Source: Tenrec ecaudatus (lineage: Eukaryota > Chordata > Mammalia > Afrosoricida > Tenrecidae). Taken from it: DNA of 64,000 nt. Shown here one piece after another: positions 1 through 11,830 of this stretch; within the stretch, counting starts at the first letter, position 1, and each line of letters opens with the position of its first letter. The notes beneath the pieces are model-generated. The model made no database searches. It saw only the letters and a list, made by a program, of their open reading frames with translations, and was not told where the DNA came from. Position numbers and translations under genes: made by a program. The stretch covers positions 1 to 64,000 of the forward strand of contig NW_027458567.1 in NCBI RefSeq assembly GCF_050624435.1, written 5' to 3'.

Positions 1-685
1 GTCGTCGACAGTCACAGGTGGGTCAATTTAGCTTAAAAGGGGTCTCACTAGCCACATTTCTAGTGCTCAGGGAGCCAGGCGTGATTGGGATCCATGGCTC
101 GGGCTTTGGGGGAGCGTTCTATTGGCCGGCACTGAGATGTAGACATTCTCTGCTTGCTTCCAATGGTCCTTGACGGAGCACTTGCGCTCTCTGAGCAGCT
201 CTTTCCTTCACAGGTTGCTCTTTGGAATCAGGAACCTATTTTCTGCCCTGACTGCCTCATCAGGCTGTAGAGACAAGAAAACACTGGTGACCTGGGTTTG
301 AGGATGGTCTTCCTAGATGTGGGGCCTGAGACAATGTAGTAGATTCTGGTGAAAGTGATAGACCAGTGTGGGGGGGGGGGGAGGGGGAGAATTCTTGGCA
401 GAAAGGGAGTGTTAGGGACTCATTGATGCTCCTGCCCCAAGTGTTGGAATCCTAACCTCTAACAAGTGGGTATCTTCCCATTTGGTAACAGGATGTTCGT
501 TGTTATGTTAACGAGGTGTGATCAGTGTGAAGAGGGTGACAGAGACCCAATCACTTCTGAGTTCAGAGGAGCCTCGCAGATACGCAGATGGAGAAGAGTA
601 AGTGAGAGTAAGTGTGTGCTGGGGAAGAAGGATGCCACGGGAAGATCCCAAGGAACCAAGGAGCTCCAGGGTGACAGAACACACA

Positions 686-792
<107 letters not shown>

Positions 793-919
793 GGAGCCAG
801 CAGTCCGAATTTGGACTTCCAGTGCCCTAAACAGTGAGAAATGCCTGCTCTGCCTCAGCGACTCCGTGTTGCTAGGTGCCATGAGTCCATCCAGCCTCAC
901 AGTGACCCTGTAAACCACA

Positions 920-975
920 GGACAGAAAGAACACTGCCCGGTCCTGTGCCATCTTCACCGTCATGGCGGCAGACC
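920..975 (-). mobile_element. RTE1 3'-end fragment
   Basis: The segment agaacactgcccggtcctgt followed by gccatcttcacc matches the minus-strand RTE1 3' end seen near 7170-7205. Confidence 0.5.
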
Positions 976-1220
976 CTGTGTTCAGGCAACTCACAGGAGG
1001 AATAAGGGGAGGGGGGCCGGGGAGGGCAAGGGAAGGAGCTTAGCACAGAGGGGGTCTTAGCTAGGGTGTAGCCTCTTTGTGATCCCCTGGAAGCTCTGGA
1101 GGATGAATCGCGGCAAGGGTCACCTAGCTCCTTGAGGCAAGGCAGCCAGGAGCGGTACCCCTGGGATGGGTGTGTGCTGCTGGTGAGAAGCCTAGGTTCT
1201 TGGCTGAGGATGTTCTCCCC

Positions 1221-1242
1221 TCCCCCCCCCCCCCCCCCCCCC
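1221..1242 (+). repeat. Poly(C) tract
   Basis: About 20 consecutive C after a T-C stretch. Such tracts are prone to sequencing length error. Confidence 0.9.
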
Positions 1243-1425
1243 GCAGAAGAAGGCAGCTTAAACCCCTCTAGCAGTCAACACTCAACAACAGGTGGGGGTG
1301 GGGTGGAGGGGGGCAGGGACGTCTGAGTGTCCCAGTGTACTCTTCACTCCTTCCACCCCCCTCTGCTCACCTCCCTTGGAGAGCCTGGGGCTTCACTGGG
1401 GGCTCACCATCAACCAGCTACACAT

Positions 1426-2000
1426 TTGTCTTTTTTTAAAAAAATAATTTTTGGGGGGTTCTTACAGCTCTTATCACAATTCATCCATCCATTGTGTCAA
1501 GCACATTTGTGCATTTATTGCTATCATCATTTTCAAAGCATTTTCTTCGGACTTGAACTCTTGGTATCAGCTTCTCATTCCTCCCCCCCCCCCTCAGGAA
1601 CCCTTGATAATTTATAAATTATTATTTTTTCACGTCTTACACCCACTTTTCTGTTGCCCGTATACGTCAATCCTTATGATCAGTTTCTCCCCCCACCTTC
1701 CCCTTCCCCTCCTGGTATCATTACTCTTGTTATTGGTCCTGAGGGGTTCATCTGTCCTGGAGTCCCTGTGTTTCCAGCTCTTATCTGTACCCCCCCCCCC
1801 CGTGTATGTGCTCTGGTCTAGCCGGATTTGTATGGTAGAATTGGGGTCATGATCATGGGGGCAGGGAGCACGCATTAAAGAACTAGAGGAAAGCTGTGTA
1901 TGTTTCATCGGTGCTGTACTGCACCCTGACTGGTCTGTCGCCTCCTTGTGAGCCTTCTGTAAGGGGGTGGCCAATCTCTCGAGTATCTCTTTGAATCAAA
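1426..2000 (-). mobile_element. LINE 3' end (L1-like abundant family)
   Basis: Starts with t/a-rich sequence and ggggttcttacagctcttat, then cacatttgtgcatttattgc and a tgaccctgaggggttcatctg-like block. Minus orientation. Confidence 0.7.
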
Positions 2001-2311
2001 CACTGACAGACAAGCTGTCCCGATGTCAGGGAACCAGTCACCCTGAGAAGTTCTGTGTCGGGCAAACATATGCACTTGAGCCCTTTCCGTTCCTGCATTG
2101 GCTTCTGCGGCCAGGGATATGCCGTTGGCAGGAAGGCTCATTGGCATTTGACCTTGAGTTGTGTTTGCAGGGTGGCTACAGCACGTTTATAACAACGCCC
2201 AGGCAGGTGAAGACTGTGGTGAGGGCGGGTGTAGACGAACTTCTTTTATCATAATTTAACTTTCATTTCAAGCAGGGGCCTCAGAGCCAAGGCCAATAAC
2301 TACTACCTTTT

Positions 2312-2465
2312 AAAAGGAGCCTGGGTGCCAAGGAGCAGGTTCTGCGTTGCTCTGCTAATCACAGAGTCAGTGGTTTGAAACCACCAACTGCTCGGAGGGA
2401 GAAAGAAGAAGGCTTTCTACCGCGAACCCACAGGGGAAGTTCTGAGTTTGACTTGGTTTTACTTT
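2312..2465 (+). mobile_element. AfroSINE-type SINE
   Basis: aaaaggagcctgggtgcc head, gtttgaaaccaccaactgct B-box region and ggctttctaccgcg body. Truncated at the 3' end. Confidence 0.7.
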
Positions 2466-4151
2466 TTTTAAATGCTTTATGAGTGGCTGGCAACTGTTCA
2501 CTGCTCTCCCATGGGTTGTTTGTTAAGTGTTTAAAAATTATTACAGGAAAAAAATAAAAATTATTACGGGGAATGTGGAACGTACAGGCAGACTAGAATC
2601 ATAAACCAGGTACATTCATCCCTGAGCTTCGACCACGATGACCGCTTAGTTCATCTGGTTCACCTGCTCGCTCATCATGGAGGGCAGCAGTCTGTGATGG
2701 AGGGCAGCAGCCCCAAGCCCCAAGCTAACTGACAAGGGCACTTGAGTTCCTTGCAATGTGATAGGCTTTGTAACCGTGAGGAAATTCTGGTGAGATTGTT
2801 ACCCTAGTCCCTCTACACAACCTGCCTCTCAGGACTGCTTTTGAAGGAGCTCGCTGACTTGCTACAAAGCCTGGCCATAGCAGTGTCCAACGGGGTTGGA
2901 CTCTCGGGGTGAGGGTTCCCCCTTTCAGAGGGGCTTCTTGATGTCAGCATTACCGGTCAGCTGTGTATGCTGACCTTGGCATTTACTGTGACTCTGTAGT
3001 TTCCTCGCATTTATCCTCAGTTTACGCGTCTGGCAATCGGAATGAGAGCAGACCCATACCGCCTCCGGCCTGTGAGTGGCTTAAGCTAGACAGTGCCGGT
3101 GACCGGCTCTCACCCTGTGCTCCATCGACTAAACAGAACTGTTCCTAGGACGACTTGGACAACCTCCCCCAAGATGGGTGGTTTCCAATAACAGGCATGT
3201 GTTGTCCCGCAGTTCTGAAGGCTAGAAGTTGAATAAACCGTCCTCAGGACTGTGCCCGCTCTGAAGAGGAGGAGAAGGTCCGCCCCCTTCCTAGCTCCTG
3301 CAGCTCCCGGGGATGGTCGACATCCCGAGGCTTGTAGACGCATCACGCCAGCCTCTGCTTCCACCTTCAAGTGGTCCTCTTCCCTCTGCACTGACATTTG
3401 TGTCTCCTCTCCCTTAAGAAGGAGACAGCTCGTTGGGCGAGGACCCACGCTACTCCAGTAGGACCTCCTGCTACCTGATGACATATTCAGAGACTGTTGC
3501 TAACAAAGCTACATTCACTGGGACAAGGGGGTACAGCAGACCTTCAGCAGATATTTTGGGGGACACAAAACTATCATGGATGTGTCACTTAAAAAAAAAG
3601 TACATCCATGGTGTCTTTTGGTTGTAACTTGTGCTTGTATTTATGGTGTTTTCTCCAAGTAATTCTCATGACCATTCCTGGGGCTTTTCTTCTTCCCCCC
3701 ACCCCTGGGGCTTTTCTCTCATCGTGTTTTACGTGAGGATGTAGGCCTCCCTCCTTCCAAGACCAGGGGCCATGCTTCAGCCTCCTGCCCACCAGCAGAG
3801 ATTGTGAGCATTCACAAACTGCTACCTTTCAGGGGCCACAGTCCATACAGACCAACCTCACATCTGACACCAACTGCTGGTTCACAGGTTTCCCCAAATC
3901 ACCTTCAGGTTTGGTAACGGACAGTCAGGGCCTGCTGAACTCACGGGCGTGGCGGGAAAAGGAGACAGATTCCAGTCAGCACAGGGAGAAGCAGGTGGGG
4001 CAGCGTCCGGGAAGTGCCACATGCAGAGTTCACGGTGCTCGTGCCCCGGAGCCAGGGTTTCCCAGGACTGGTGTGTGCCAATGTGCGCAGAGCATGCCAA
4101 CCACGGAAGTTCACCTGACTTGGCATTCAGAGTTTTTTGGGGGCTCACTCA

Positions 4152-4330
4152 TCTAAAAAGCCCAGGTGGCACAGTGTGTGACAAGTGGCACTGCTCACGG
4201 CTCCCTGGTAGAAAGATGAGACTTTGTGTCCCACAGAGTTACAGCCTCGGAGCCTGAAGGGGCCATTCTGCACTGTCCCACAGAGCCCCTAGAAGTTGGA
4301 ATCAACTCAGTGGCAGTGGGTTTGGGGTTC
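4152..4330 (+). mobile_element. AfroSINE-type SINE
   Basis: aaaagcccaggtggcacagt head, gtagaaagatgag body and agttggaatcaactcagtgg tail. Confidence 0.75.
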
Positions 4331-4474
4331 GGGGGTATCACATACTGCCCATGGGATCACCTTTAATCACCACACCCTTTGGGAGGTCACAGGGATGTTT
4401 CCCTGACCCAAGGTTTCTCTGCAAACAAAGACCCTCCTTTTGGGTGGGATATTGCAGAGGTTTAGCTGTCTCCT

Positions 4475-4660
4475 CTCAGGAGCCCCCGTGGCTGCGTAGT
4501 TCAAGGTCAGCAGTTCAAAACCTCCAGCCACACCTCCATGGGAGAAAGAGGAGGCTTTCTACTCCCCAAGTGAGTTACAGTCTAGGAAACTTACAGGAGC
4601 AGTTAGACCCTTTCCTACAGGGTCTCTGTGAGTGGGAATGGATTCAATGACAGCAAGTGA
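4475..4660 (+). mobile_element. AfroSINE-type SINE
   Basis: aggagcccccgtggctgcgt head, aaggtcagcagttcaaaac B-box and gggaatggattcaatgacag tail. Confidence 0.75.
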
Positions 4661-5317
4661 GATCACTTCCCAGTAACTGAGAGCAGAGGCAAGACCTCTC
4701 TGTGGACAAGATGAGTTAGTTCTTCACTACCCAGAATGGCCCTGGGCACAGGTCCGGCCCTGACTCACTCCGGGGCAGCTCATACCTAGTACTCGCCCTC
4801 TGCAGAGGCACCCACAGGAACCTGGCTGCAGGCCTGGCCTGGCCTCACTTCCCCAGTCTGTGGGAAAGGGCGCCCCCAACTCCTCATCCAGGCCAGTTAG
4901 TGTCGAAAGTCCAGTAACATTGTGACTCTTAAGACTAAATTCCCCGTAGCACAGGAATTTACTCCTGCAAATGAACTCTTGACTTTACAGAGTCTGGACC
5001 CCCATCCACAGTCACTATGAGTCAAGGTTATGGTCAAGACTGGTGACTCTGAGGAGGCTTTGTAGCATGTTCCTTTAGAATAGTGTTGCCCAAGATGAAG
5101 TTCATGTCAGCCACAACCGGAATGTTAAGTTCTCTAGCAGCTGCATTTGTAACAACAATAGTATCATTCCAACCTGTAGTCAAAACCAAAAGATATTAAC
5201 ATGTTTCACATTCTTTCCCCCCATACCAAGTAGTTGAGTGGTTGTGTGTAGTTACACTTACCAAATCCACCACAATCAAGGCTTAGCGACTATATATATG
5301 TATCTTATCTATCCTTA

Positions 5318-5477
5318 TGTAACGGAGTAGAACTGCTCCTCTCTAGGCTTCCTAGGACTGTAAATCTTCACAAAAGCACACAGCTGCATCTTCCCCAAGG
5401 AGCAACTGGTAGGTCTGAACCACAGACCTTGTGGTTAGTAGCCCAACACTGAACCCACTACACACCAGGACTCCTTT
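5318..5477 (-). mobile_element. AfroSINE-type SINE
   Basis: Reversed body tagaactgctcctctctagg and reversed B-box ggtctgaaccacagaccttg, ending caccaggactcct. Confidence 0.75.
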
Positions 5478-5629
5478 TTTACACTTACTGCACATCTCAA
5501 ATCAGACTAACCACGCTTCAGAGGCTCAATGCCACATGAGGCTAGTGGCTGCCATGTTGGATATCATAAGTCCAGAGCAAACCACTGCTACTGAGTCAGT
5601 TCTGGCCATATAGTTAGTTCCTGACTAGA

Positions 5630-6385
5630 AGATTTTTTTTCTTAATCATTTTATTGGGGGCTCATACAATTCATCGCAATCCATACATCCATCCATTGGG
5701 GGAAGCACATTTATACATTTGTTGCCATCATCATTCTCAAAACATTTGTTTTCTGCTTGAGCCCTTGGTATCAGCTCATTTTCCCCTCCCTCCTTACTCC
5801 TCCCTCCCTCATGACCCCTTGATAATTTATAAATGATTATTATTTTGTCATATCTTACACTGTCCGATGTCTCCCTTCACCTACTTTTCTGTTATCCATC
5901 CCCCTGGGAGGGGGCTATATGTAGATCCTTGTAATCGGTTCCCCCTTTCTACCCTACCCTCCCTCCACCTTCCCAGTACCACCACTCTCATCACGTCCTG
6001 AAGGGATCATCCGTCCTGGAATCCCTGTGTTTACAGTTCCTACCTGTACCAGTGTGCATCCTCTGGTCTAGTCAGATTTATAAGGTAGAATTGGGATCAA
6101 GATACTGGGGTGGGATGAGAAAGCATTTAGAAACTAGAGGAAAGTTGTATGTTTCATCGTTGCTACACTGCACCTTGACTGGCTTGTCTCTTCCCCAAGA
6201 CCCTTCTGTAAGGGGATATCCAGTTGCCTAGAGATGGGCTTTGGGTCCCAAATCTGCAATCCCCCTCATTCACAATGATTTGATTTTTGATGCCTGATCC
6301 ATGTGGGCTTTGTTGCTTCTGAGCTAGATGGCAGCTTGTTTACCTTCAAGCCTTTAAGACCCCAGACGTTGTATCTTTTGAGTAG
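5630..6385 (-). mobile_element. LINE 3' end (same family)
   Basis: Starts with a T-run and ttattgggggctcatacaat, continues through cttttctgttatccatcccc, and ends in the cttcaagcctttaagacccc block. Confidence 0.75.
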
Positions 6386-6416
6386 AAGATTTTACTGGAG
6401 CAGATAACCTCATCAT

Positions 6417-6500
6417 TTTCTACCCCCTCGGAACACTGCTAGTGGGTTTGAACCAATGACCTTGAGGCTAACAGTCCAACTTCTCACCGAACAGCACCAC
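6417..6500 (-). mobile_element. AfroSINE-type SINE, head only
   Basis: gtgggtttgaaccaatgacc then ttgaggctaacagtccaact; the 3' body is missing. Confidence 0.55.
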
Positions 6501-6507
6501 CCAGACT

Positions 6508-6700
6508 CAGAGTGGTGCTTCTCAGACGTTGAGTGCATCAGACTCACGTGGAAGACTTGTGAAAAACACAGGTTCCTGGGCCCCCCTTGAAGAGTTCTTG
6601 ATTCAGCGAGTCTCAAGCGGGGCCTGAGATTCTGCATCTGCAGCAAGTCTCTAGTGGTGCTGATGCTCTGGGTCCAGGCACCACCCTTTGAAAAGCACTG
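6508..6700 (-). mobile_element. MER5A-type hAT-Charlie element
   Basis: Ends cagagtggtgcttctcagac and tttgaaaagcactg, with gcggggcctgagattctgca inside. This is the old eutherian-wide MER5A family. Confidence 0.75.
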
Positions 6701-7623
6701 TTCGAGAGACGTGGAAAGGGTACACCGTCATCTCTTTGCCTTTGCCTTGTTTCCAAGGTTTGGGATAATTTCTCCGGATACCTTCCTTCAGGCAGGAGCC
6801 GAGTAGGCAGCAGTAGCAGCAGGCTTCCTGGAGAGTGTTTGCATCAGCTCGGCCTCTGCCTGGGCAGGCTGCCAACTGGAAGTAGCTTCTTGGAAGTTAA
6901 GTGAGACTTCAACAGCTGAACCATTGACGGCTAGAGGCGCCGAGGGAAGGGGAAAGGAAACCGACCCTCCATGACCCTCCAGGAGAGCCCGGCCTTGTGC
7001 CGACCTGGCTCAGAGCGGGTCTGTCCTGGGCACCTCTGCATAGATGGACATTCTGGCAGGGCCCTGGGACTCGCTGCGAGGAGGCGCCTCTGAAGTCCGG
7101 AGTGGCTGGAGAAGGCCGGCCAGGGGACTGCTGGAGCAAGAGCCGTGTTGCTGTTAGGTGTCAGAACGGAAGGGCAACATCTCCCGGCCCTGCGCCGTCC
7201 TCACAATTGTTCCTATGTTTGAGCCCATTGTAGCAGCCGCTGTGTCCATCCATCTTATCGAACGTCTTCCTCTTTTCCGCTGCCCCCTCCACTTTACCAA
7301 GCAGGATGTCCTTCTCCGGGGACCAGTCTGTCCTGCCAACATGCCCAAAGTACATGAGATGAAGGCTTGCCATCCTTGTTGCTAAGGAACATTCGGACTG
7401 TACTTCTTTCAAGACGGATCCGTTTGTTCTTTGGGCGGTCCATGGTACTTTCAGGATTCTTTGCCAGCGCCACAATGCAGATCCATCCATTCTTATTCAG
7501 TCTCCCTTTTTCAATGTTCAACTTTCACATGCATAGGAGACCCTGGAAAATATCACGGGGTGGGTAGGATGTGCTCCAGTCCTCAAAGGAACATCTCTGT
7601 TTTCAACACTTTCAAGAGATCTC

Positions 7624-7975
7624 TTGTCAAAACTATAACGGAAGCTACTTAAGATAGAAGCCATTTGCTTTCTTCTGTTTTTCACAGTGACATGAACCAT
7701 TGAATTAATCAGAATTTATGGTAGTGATTCACAGTAAATACTTAATAAAACTACTTAATATTAAACACGGTATAATCAATTTTTATAGATTATAAAATTT
7801 TACAATTATTCACACATTTATAAAATATTATTACACTATTAATTTTCTAAGTATCTTTAATGTGATGTCAATTTAGGAAGTTTCATTGGTATTATCTGTA
7901 TAAAAAATAAAACCCATGATATTATGTATCTGAAATAAAATTGACAAATATATAGCAAAAAAAAAAAAGAGAGAG
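7624..7975 (+). mobile_element. Polyadenylated retrocopy inserted in the RTE
   Basis: A very AT-rich insert with AATAAA at 7934-7939 and a poly(A) tract at 7957-7968. It is flanked by duplicated AGAGATCTC (7615-7623 and 7976-7984). The RTE sequence resumes on both sides. Signal plus tail plus duplication identify an L1-mobilised copy of an mRNA 3' end; the parent gene is not recognised. Confidence 0.7.
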
Positions 7976-8086
7976 AGAGATCTCGTGCAGCAGATTTACC
8001 TACTGCAATGCATCATTTGATCTAGTGACCACTGCGTTCATGAGCATTGTGGTACAATCAAGATGAATTCCTTGACAACGTCGATC

Positions 8087-9037
8087 TTTTTTTCTTAATA
8101 TTGTTTTATTAGGAGCTCATACAACTCTTACCACAATCCATACATACATACAGCAGTTGTGTAAAGCACATTTGTACATTCATTGCCCTCATCATTCTCA
8201 AAACATTTGCTCTCCACTTAAGCCCCTGGCATCAGCTCCTCATTTTTCCCCTCCCTCCCTGCTCCCCACTCCCTCATGAACCCTTGATAATTTATAAATT
8301 GTTATTGTGATATCTTGCCCTGTCTGACGTCTCCCTTCACCCACTTTTCTGTTGTCCATCCCCCAGGGAGGAGGTTATATGTAGATTCTTATAATTGGTT
8401 CCCGCTTTCCACCCTACCCTCCTTCTACCCTCCCAGTATGGCCACTCTCAGCACTGGTCCTGAAGGGTTCATCTCTCCTGGATTCCCTGTGTTTCCAGTT
8501 CCTATCTGTACTAGTGTACATCCTCTGGTCTATCTGGATTTGTAAGGCAGAATTGGGATCTTTATGGGGGTGGGGTGGGGGAGGAAGCATTTAGGAACTA
8601 GAGGAAACTTGTATTTTTCATCATTTCTACATCGCACCCTGACTTTGTTGCTTTTGAGCTAGATGGCCGCTTGTTTACCTTCAAGCCTTTAAGACCCCAG
8701 GCACTATATCTTTTGATAGCTGGCCACCATCAGCTTTCTTCACCACATTGGCTTATGTACCCATTTGTCTTCAGCGATCGTGTCATGGAGGTGAGCACAC
8801 AATGATATGATTTTTTGTTCTTTTATGCCTGATAACTGACCCCTTCGGCACCTCGTGATCAGGCAGGCTGGTGTGCTTCTTCCATGTGGGCTATGTTGCT
8901 TCTGAGTTAGATGACTGCTTGTTTACCTTCAAGCCTTTAAGACCCCAGACACTATATCTTTTGATAGCCAGGCACCATCAGCTTTCTTCACCACATTTGC
9001 TTATTTACCCACTTCGTCTTCAGCAATTGTGTCAGAC
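8087..9037 (-). mobile_element. LINE 3' end (L1-like, abundant family) inserted in the RTE
   Basis: It starts with a T-run and the ttattaggagctcatacaac motif shared by all copies of this family here. It is flanked by imperfect duplicates GACAACGTCGATCT (8076-8089) and GACAACGCCAATCT (9038-9051). It carries a direct duplication of about 248 bases (the tttaccttcaagcctttaag block at about 8676 and 8924). I read the family as L1 3' region, but no ORF2 is present to prove it. Confidence 0.7.
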
Positions 9038-10404
9038 AACGCCAATCTTTTCTCCATTTGTCATGATGTTCATTATTGGTCCAGTTGTGAGGATCTGGAT
9101 CTCCTTTACATTGAGTTGTGATCCATTCAGAAGGCTGCAATCCTTGATCTTCATCAGCAAGTGCTTCCAAGTCCTCCTCACTTTCAGCAAGCAAAGTTGT
9201 GTCATCTGTGTGTCACAAGCTATTAATAAGGCTTCTTCTTCATATAGTCTAGTTTCTGATTATTTGCCCAGCATACAGACCAAATAAGTATGGGAAGAAG
9301 ATACAACCCTGTCACACACCTTTTCTGATTTTAAACCACGTAATATTTCCTTGTCTGTTCACACAGCTGCCTCATGATCCGTGTACAAGTTCCATGTGAA
9401 CACAATGAAGTTCTGAGATCCAGTCCTTCCCAAGGATATCCTAGTTTGTTATGGTCCACCAGTGGAATGCCTTCTCGTAGGCAATAAAACACAAGCAGAC
9501 ATCTTCCTGGTATTCTCTGCTTTGAGCCAAGATCCATCTGACAGCAGAAGTGACAGCCCGTGTTTCACTTCCTCTTCGGAATTTGGCCTGAATCTCTGGT
9601 AGCTCTGTCTCCCTTCCTGTCAGTGTACTGCTGTGACCATTGTTGGATGATCTTCAGGAACAAGAAAATTCTACCTGCATGTGATATTGTTCTATAATTT
9701 GCATATTTTCTTGGGTCACCTTTAAAAAATCATTTTATTGGGGCTACCTTTATTTACAATGCATACAAATACAGATCTCTTCCAGTCAGTTGGCCAAGTA
9801 GCTGTCTTCCAAATTTCTTGGCATGCATTGAGTGAGCGCTTTACCAGCTTGTTGAGACATTTCATTTGGTATTCCGTCAATTCCTGGAGACTTGTTTTGG
9901 GGAATGCTTTCGGTGCAGCTTGGACTTCCTCTCAGTGCCATTGGTTCTTGATCATACAGGACCTCTTGAAATGGTTGTATGCCGACCATTTATTTTCAGT
10001 ACAGTGACTGTATTCTTTCCACCTTCTTTTGATGCTTCACTCAATATTTTGCCAATAGTCTCAATATTGCAACTCAAGGCATGAATTTTTTCTTGAATTC
10101 TTTCAGCTTACAGTGTGCTGAATGTGTTCTTCCTTCTTAATTTCCTAGCTCTAGGTCTTTGCACATTTCATTGCAATATTTTACTTTGTCTTCTCAAGCT
10201 GCCCTTTGAAATTTTCTGTTCAGTTCTTTGACTTTATCACGTTTTCCCATTTTAGCTACTCTACAATTAAGACCAAGTGTCAGAGTCTCTTCTGACATCC
10301 TCTTTGATCTTTCCTGTCTTTTTAATGACCTGCTTTCTTCATGAATGATGTTCTTGGTGTTCTTCACAGCACATCAGGTTCTGTCCTTAGTGTTCTATCA
10401 CCAC

Positions 10405-11190
10405 AAGCAGTGTTGTACAATTGCTACCACAATCAGTCTAATTTTTTTTCTTTCTTTTGGAACTCCTTGATATCAGTTCCCCTTTATCTCCTTATCTGTT
10501 TATTTGTTTCTATATCTTACACATTCAATGTATCCATTCACTTACAATTCTGTTGTTCAATCCCATCGAATGGGGTTTTACAGTCATCAATGCTATCGCC
10601 CCCCCCCTTCCTGGACCCTTAGGGAACAGTTACTCCTGTTATTGTTTCTGAAGGGTTATCGATCTTAGCTTTCATACATACAGCGATATTAACTATGCAA
10701 ATGAACCTGTGTAAATCTAACAATTGATGAAGTAAAACAAATAAAATCCATAAAAGTAAGGGGAGGAAATGTTAAAAACTAGAGGGTAGTTACGTGGTTC
10801 ATCAGTGCCATACAGCACCCTGGATTTGTCATCCCTTCCATGTGGCCCTTTTGGGAGGGATTGTCCAATTACCTAATAGATGGGTTTTGGGTCAACACTA
10901 CATCCACACCCCTTCACACCAATTTGGTTGCTTGTTTTTGAACTTCTGATACCTTTTCCTGTTGACACCTCATGATCACACAGGCTGGTGTGCTTCGTCC
11001 ATGTGGACTTTATTACTTCCCTGCTAGAAGGCTACTTGTTTAACTACAAGCCTTTAAGACCCCAGATGCTATATCTTTAAATAGCCAGGCACCGTCAGCT
11101 TTGTTCAACACATTTACTTATGCAAATATTTTGTCTTCAGCGATTGTGTCAGGAAGGTGAGCATCATACAATCCTGGCCTGGTTTTAGCT
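10405..11190 (-). mobile_element. Older LINE 3' end of the same family inside the RTE
   Basis: A diverged copy of the same 3'-end family: it keeps the tgtacaattgctaccacaat start, the gttccccttt stretch, and the caagcctttaagacccca block. RTE-like sequence lies on both sides. The boundaries are approximate. Confidence 0.6.
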
Positions 11191-11710
11191 GCTGATATTG
11201 AGCATCTCTATTGGTCGCTTCCCACAGATATAGTCAATTGGCTTTTGGTAGTCCATCTGGGGAAGTCCATGTTTAGAGTTGCCTTTTGTGTTGTTGAGAA
11301 AAGGTATTTGCTATGAACAAGTCATTAGTCTTGCAAAATTCTATCATGTGATCTCCAGGTTCATTTCTATCACCAAGTCCCTATTTTCCAACTACTGTTC
11401 CTTCTTCTTTGTTTCCAACTTTTGCATTCCATTCACCAATAATGATCAATGCATCTTGATTGCATGCTTGATCAATTTCAGACGGAAGACGTTGGTAAAA
11501 TCCTTCGAGTGCTTCATCACTCCCTTTGGTAGTTGGTTCGTAAATTTGAATAAAAGTAGTGTTGATTGGATTTGCTTATATGGGGATAAATATTCCCCTA
11601 TCCCAGACTTCATGATAGATCTTGAAATTTCCTTTTGGATGATAAATGCAGTGCCGTTCTTGATTGTTTCAGTCCCAGTAGAGTAAGCCATATGATTTTC
11701 TGATTCAAAA

Positions 11711-11830
11711 TTGTCACTGCCAGTCCATCTCAGCTCACGAATGCCTAGAATTGTCACTGCCAGTCCATCTCAGCTAACGAATGCCTAGAATTGTCACTAC
11801 CAGTCCATCTCAGCTCACGAATGCCTAGAA
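11711..11830 (-). repeat. Three tandem 40-bp copies within the RTE endonuclease region
   Basis: Three copies with an exact 40-base period, differing at only a few positions. The unit comes from the RTE endonuclease region itself, so it is a local expansion after or during insertion. Confidence 0.95.
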
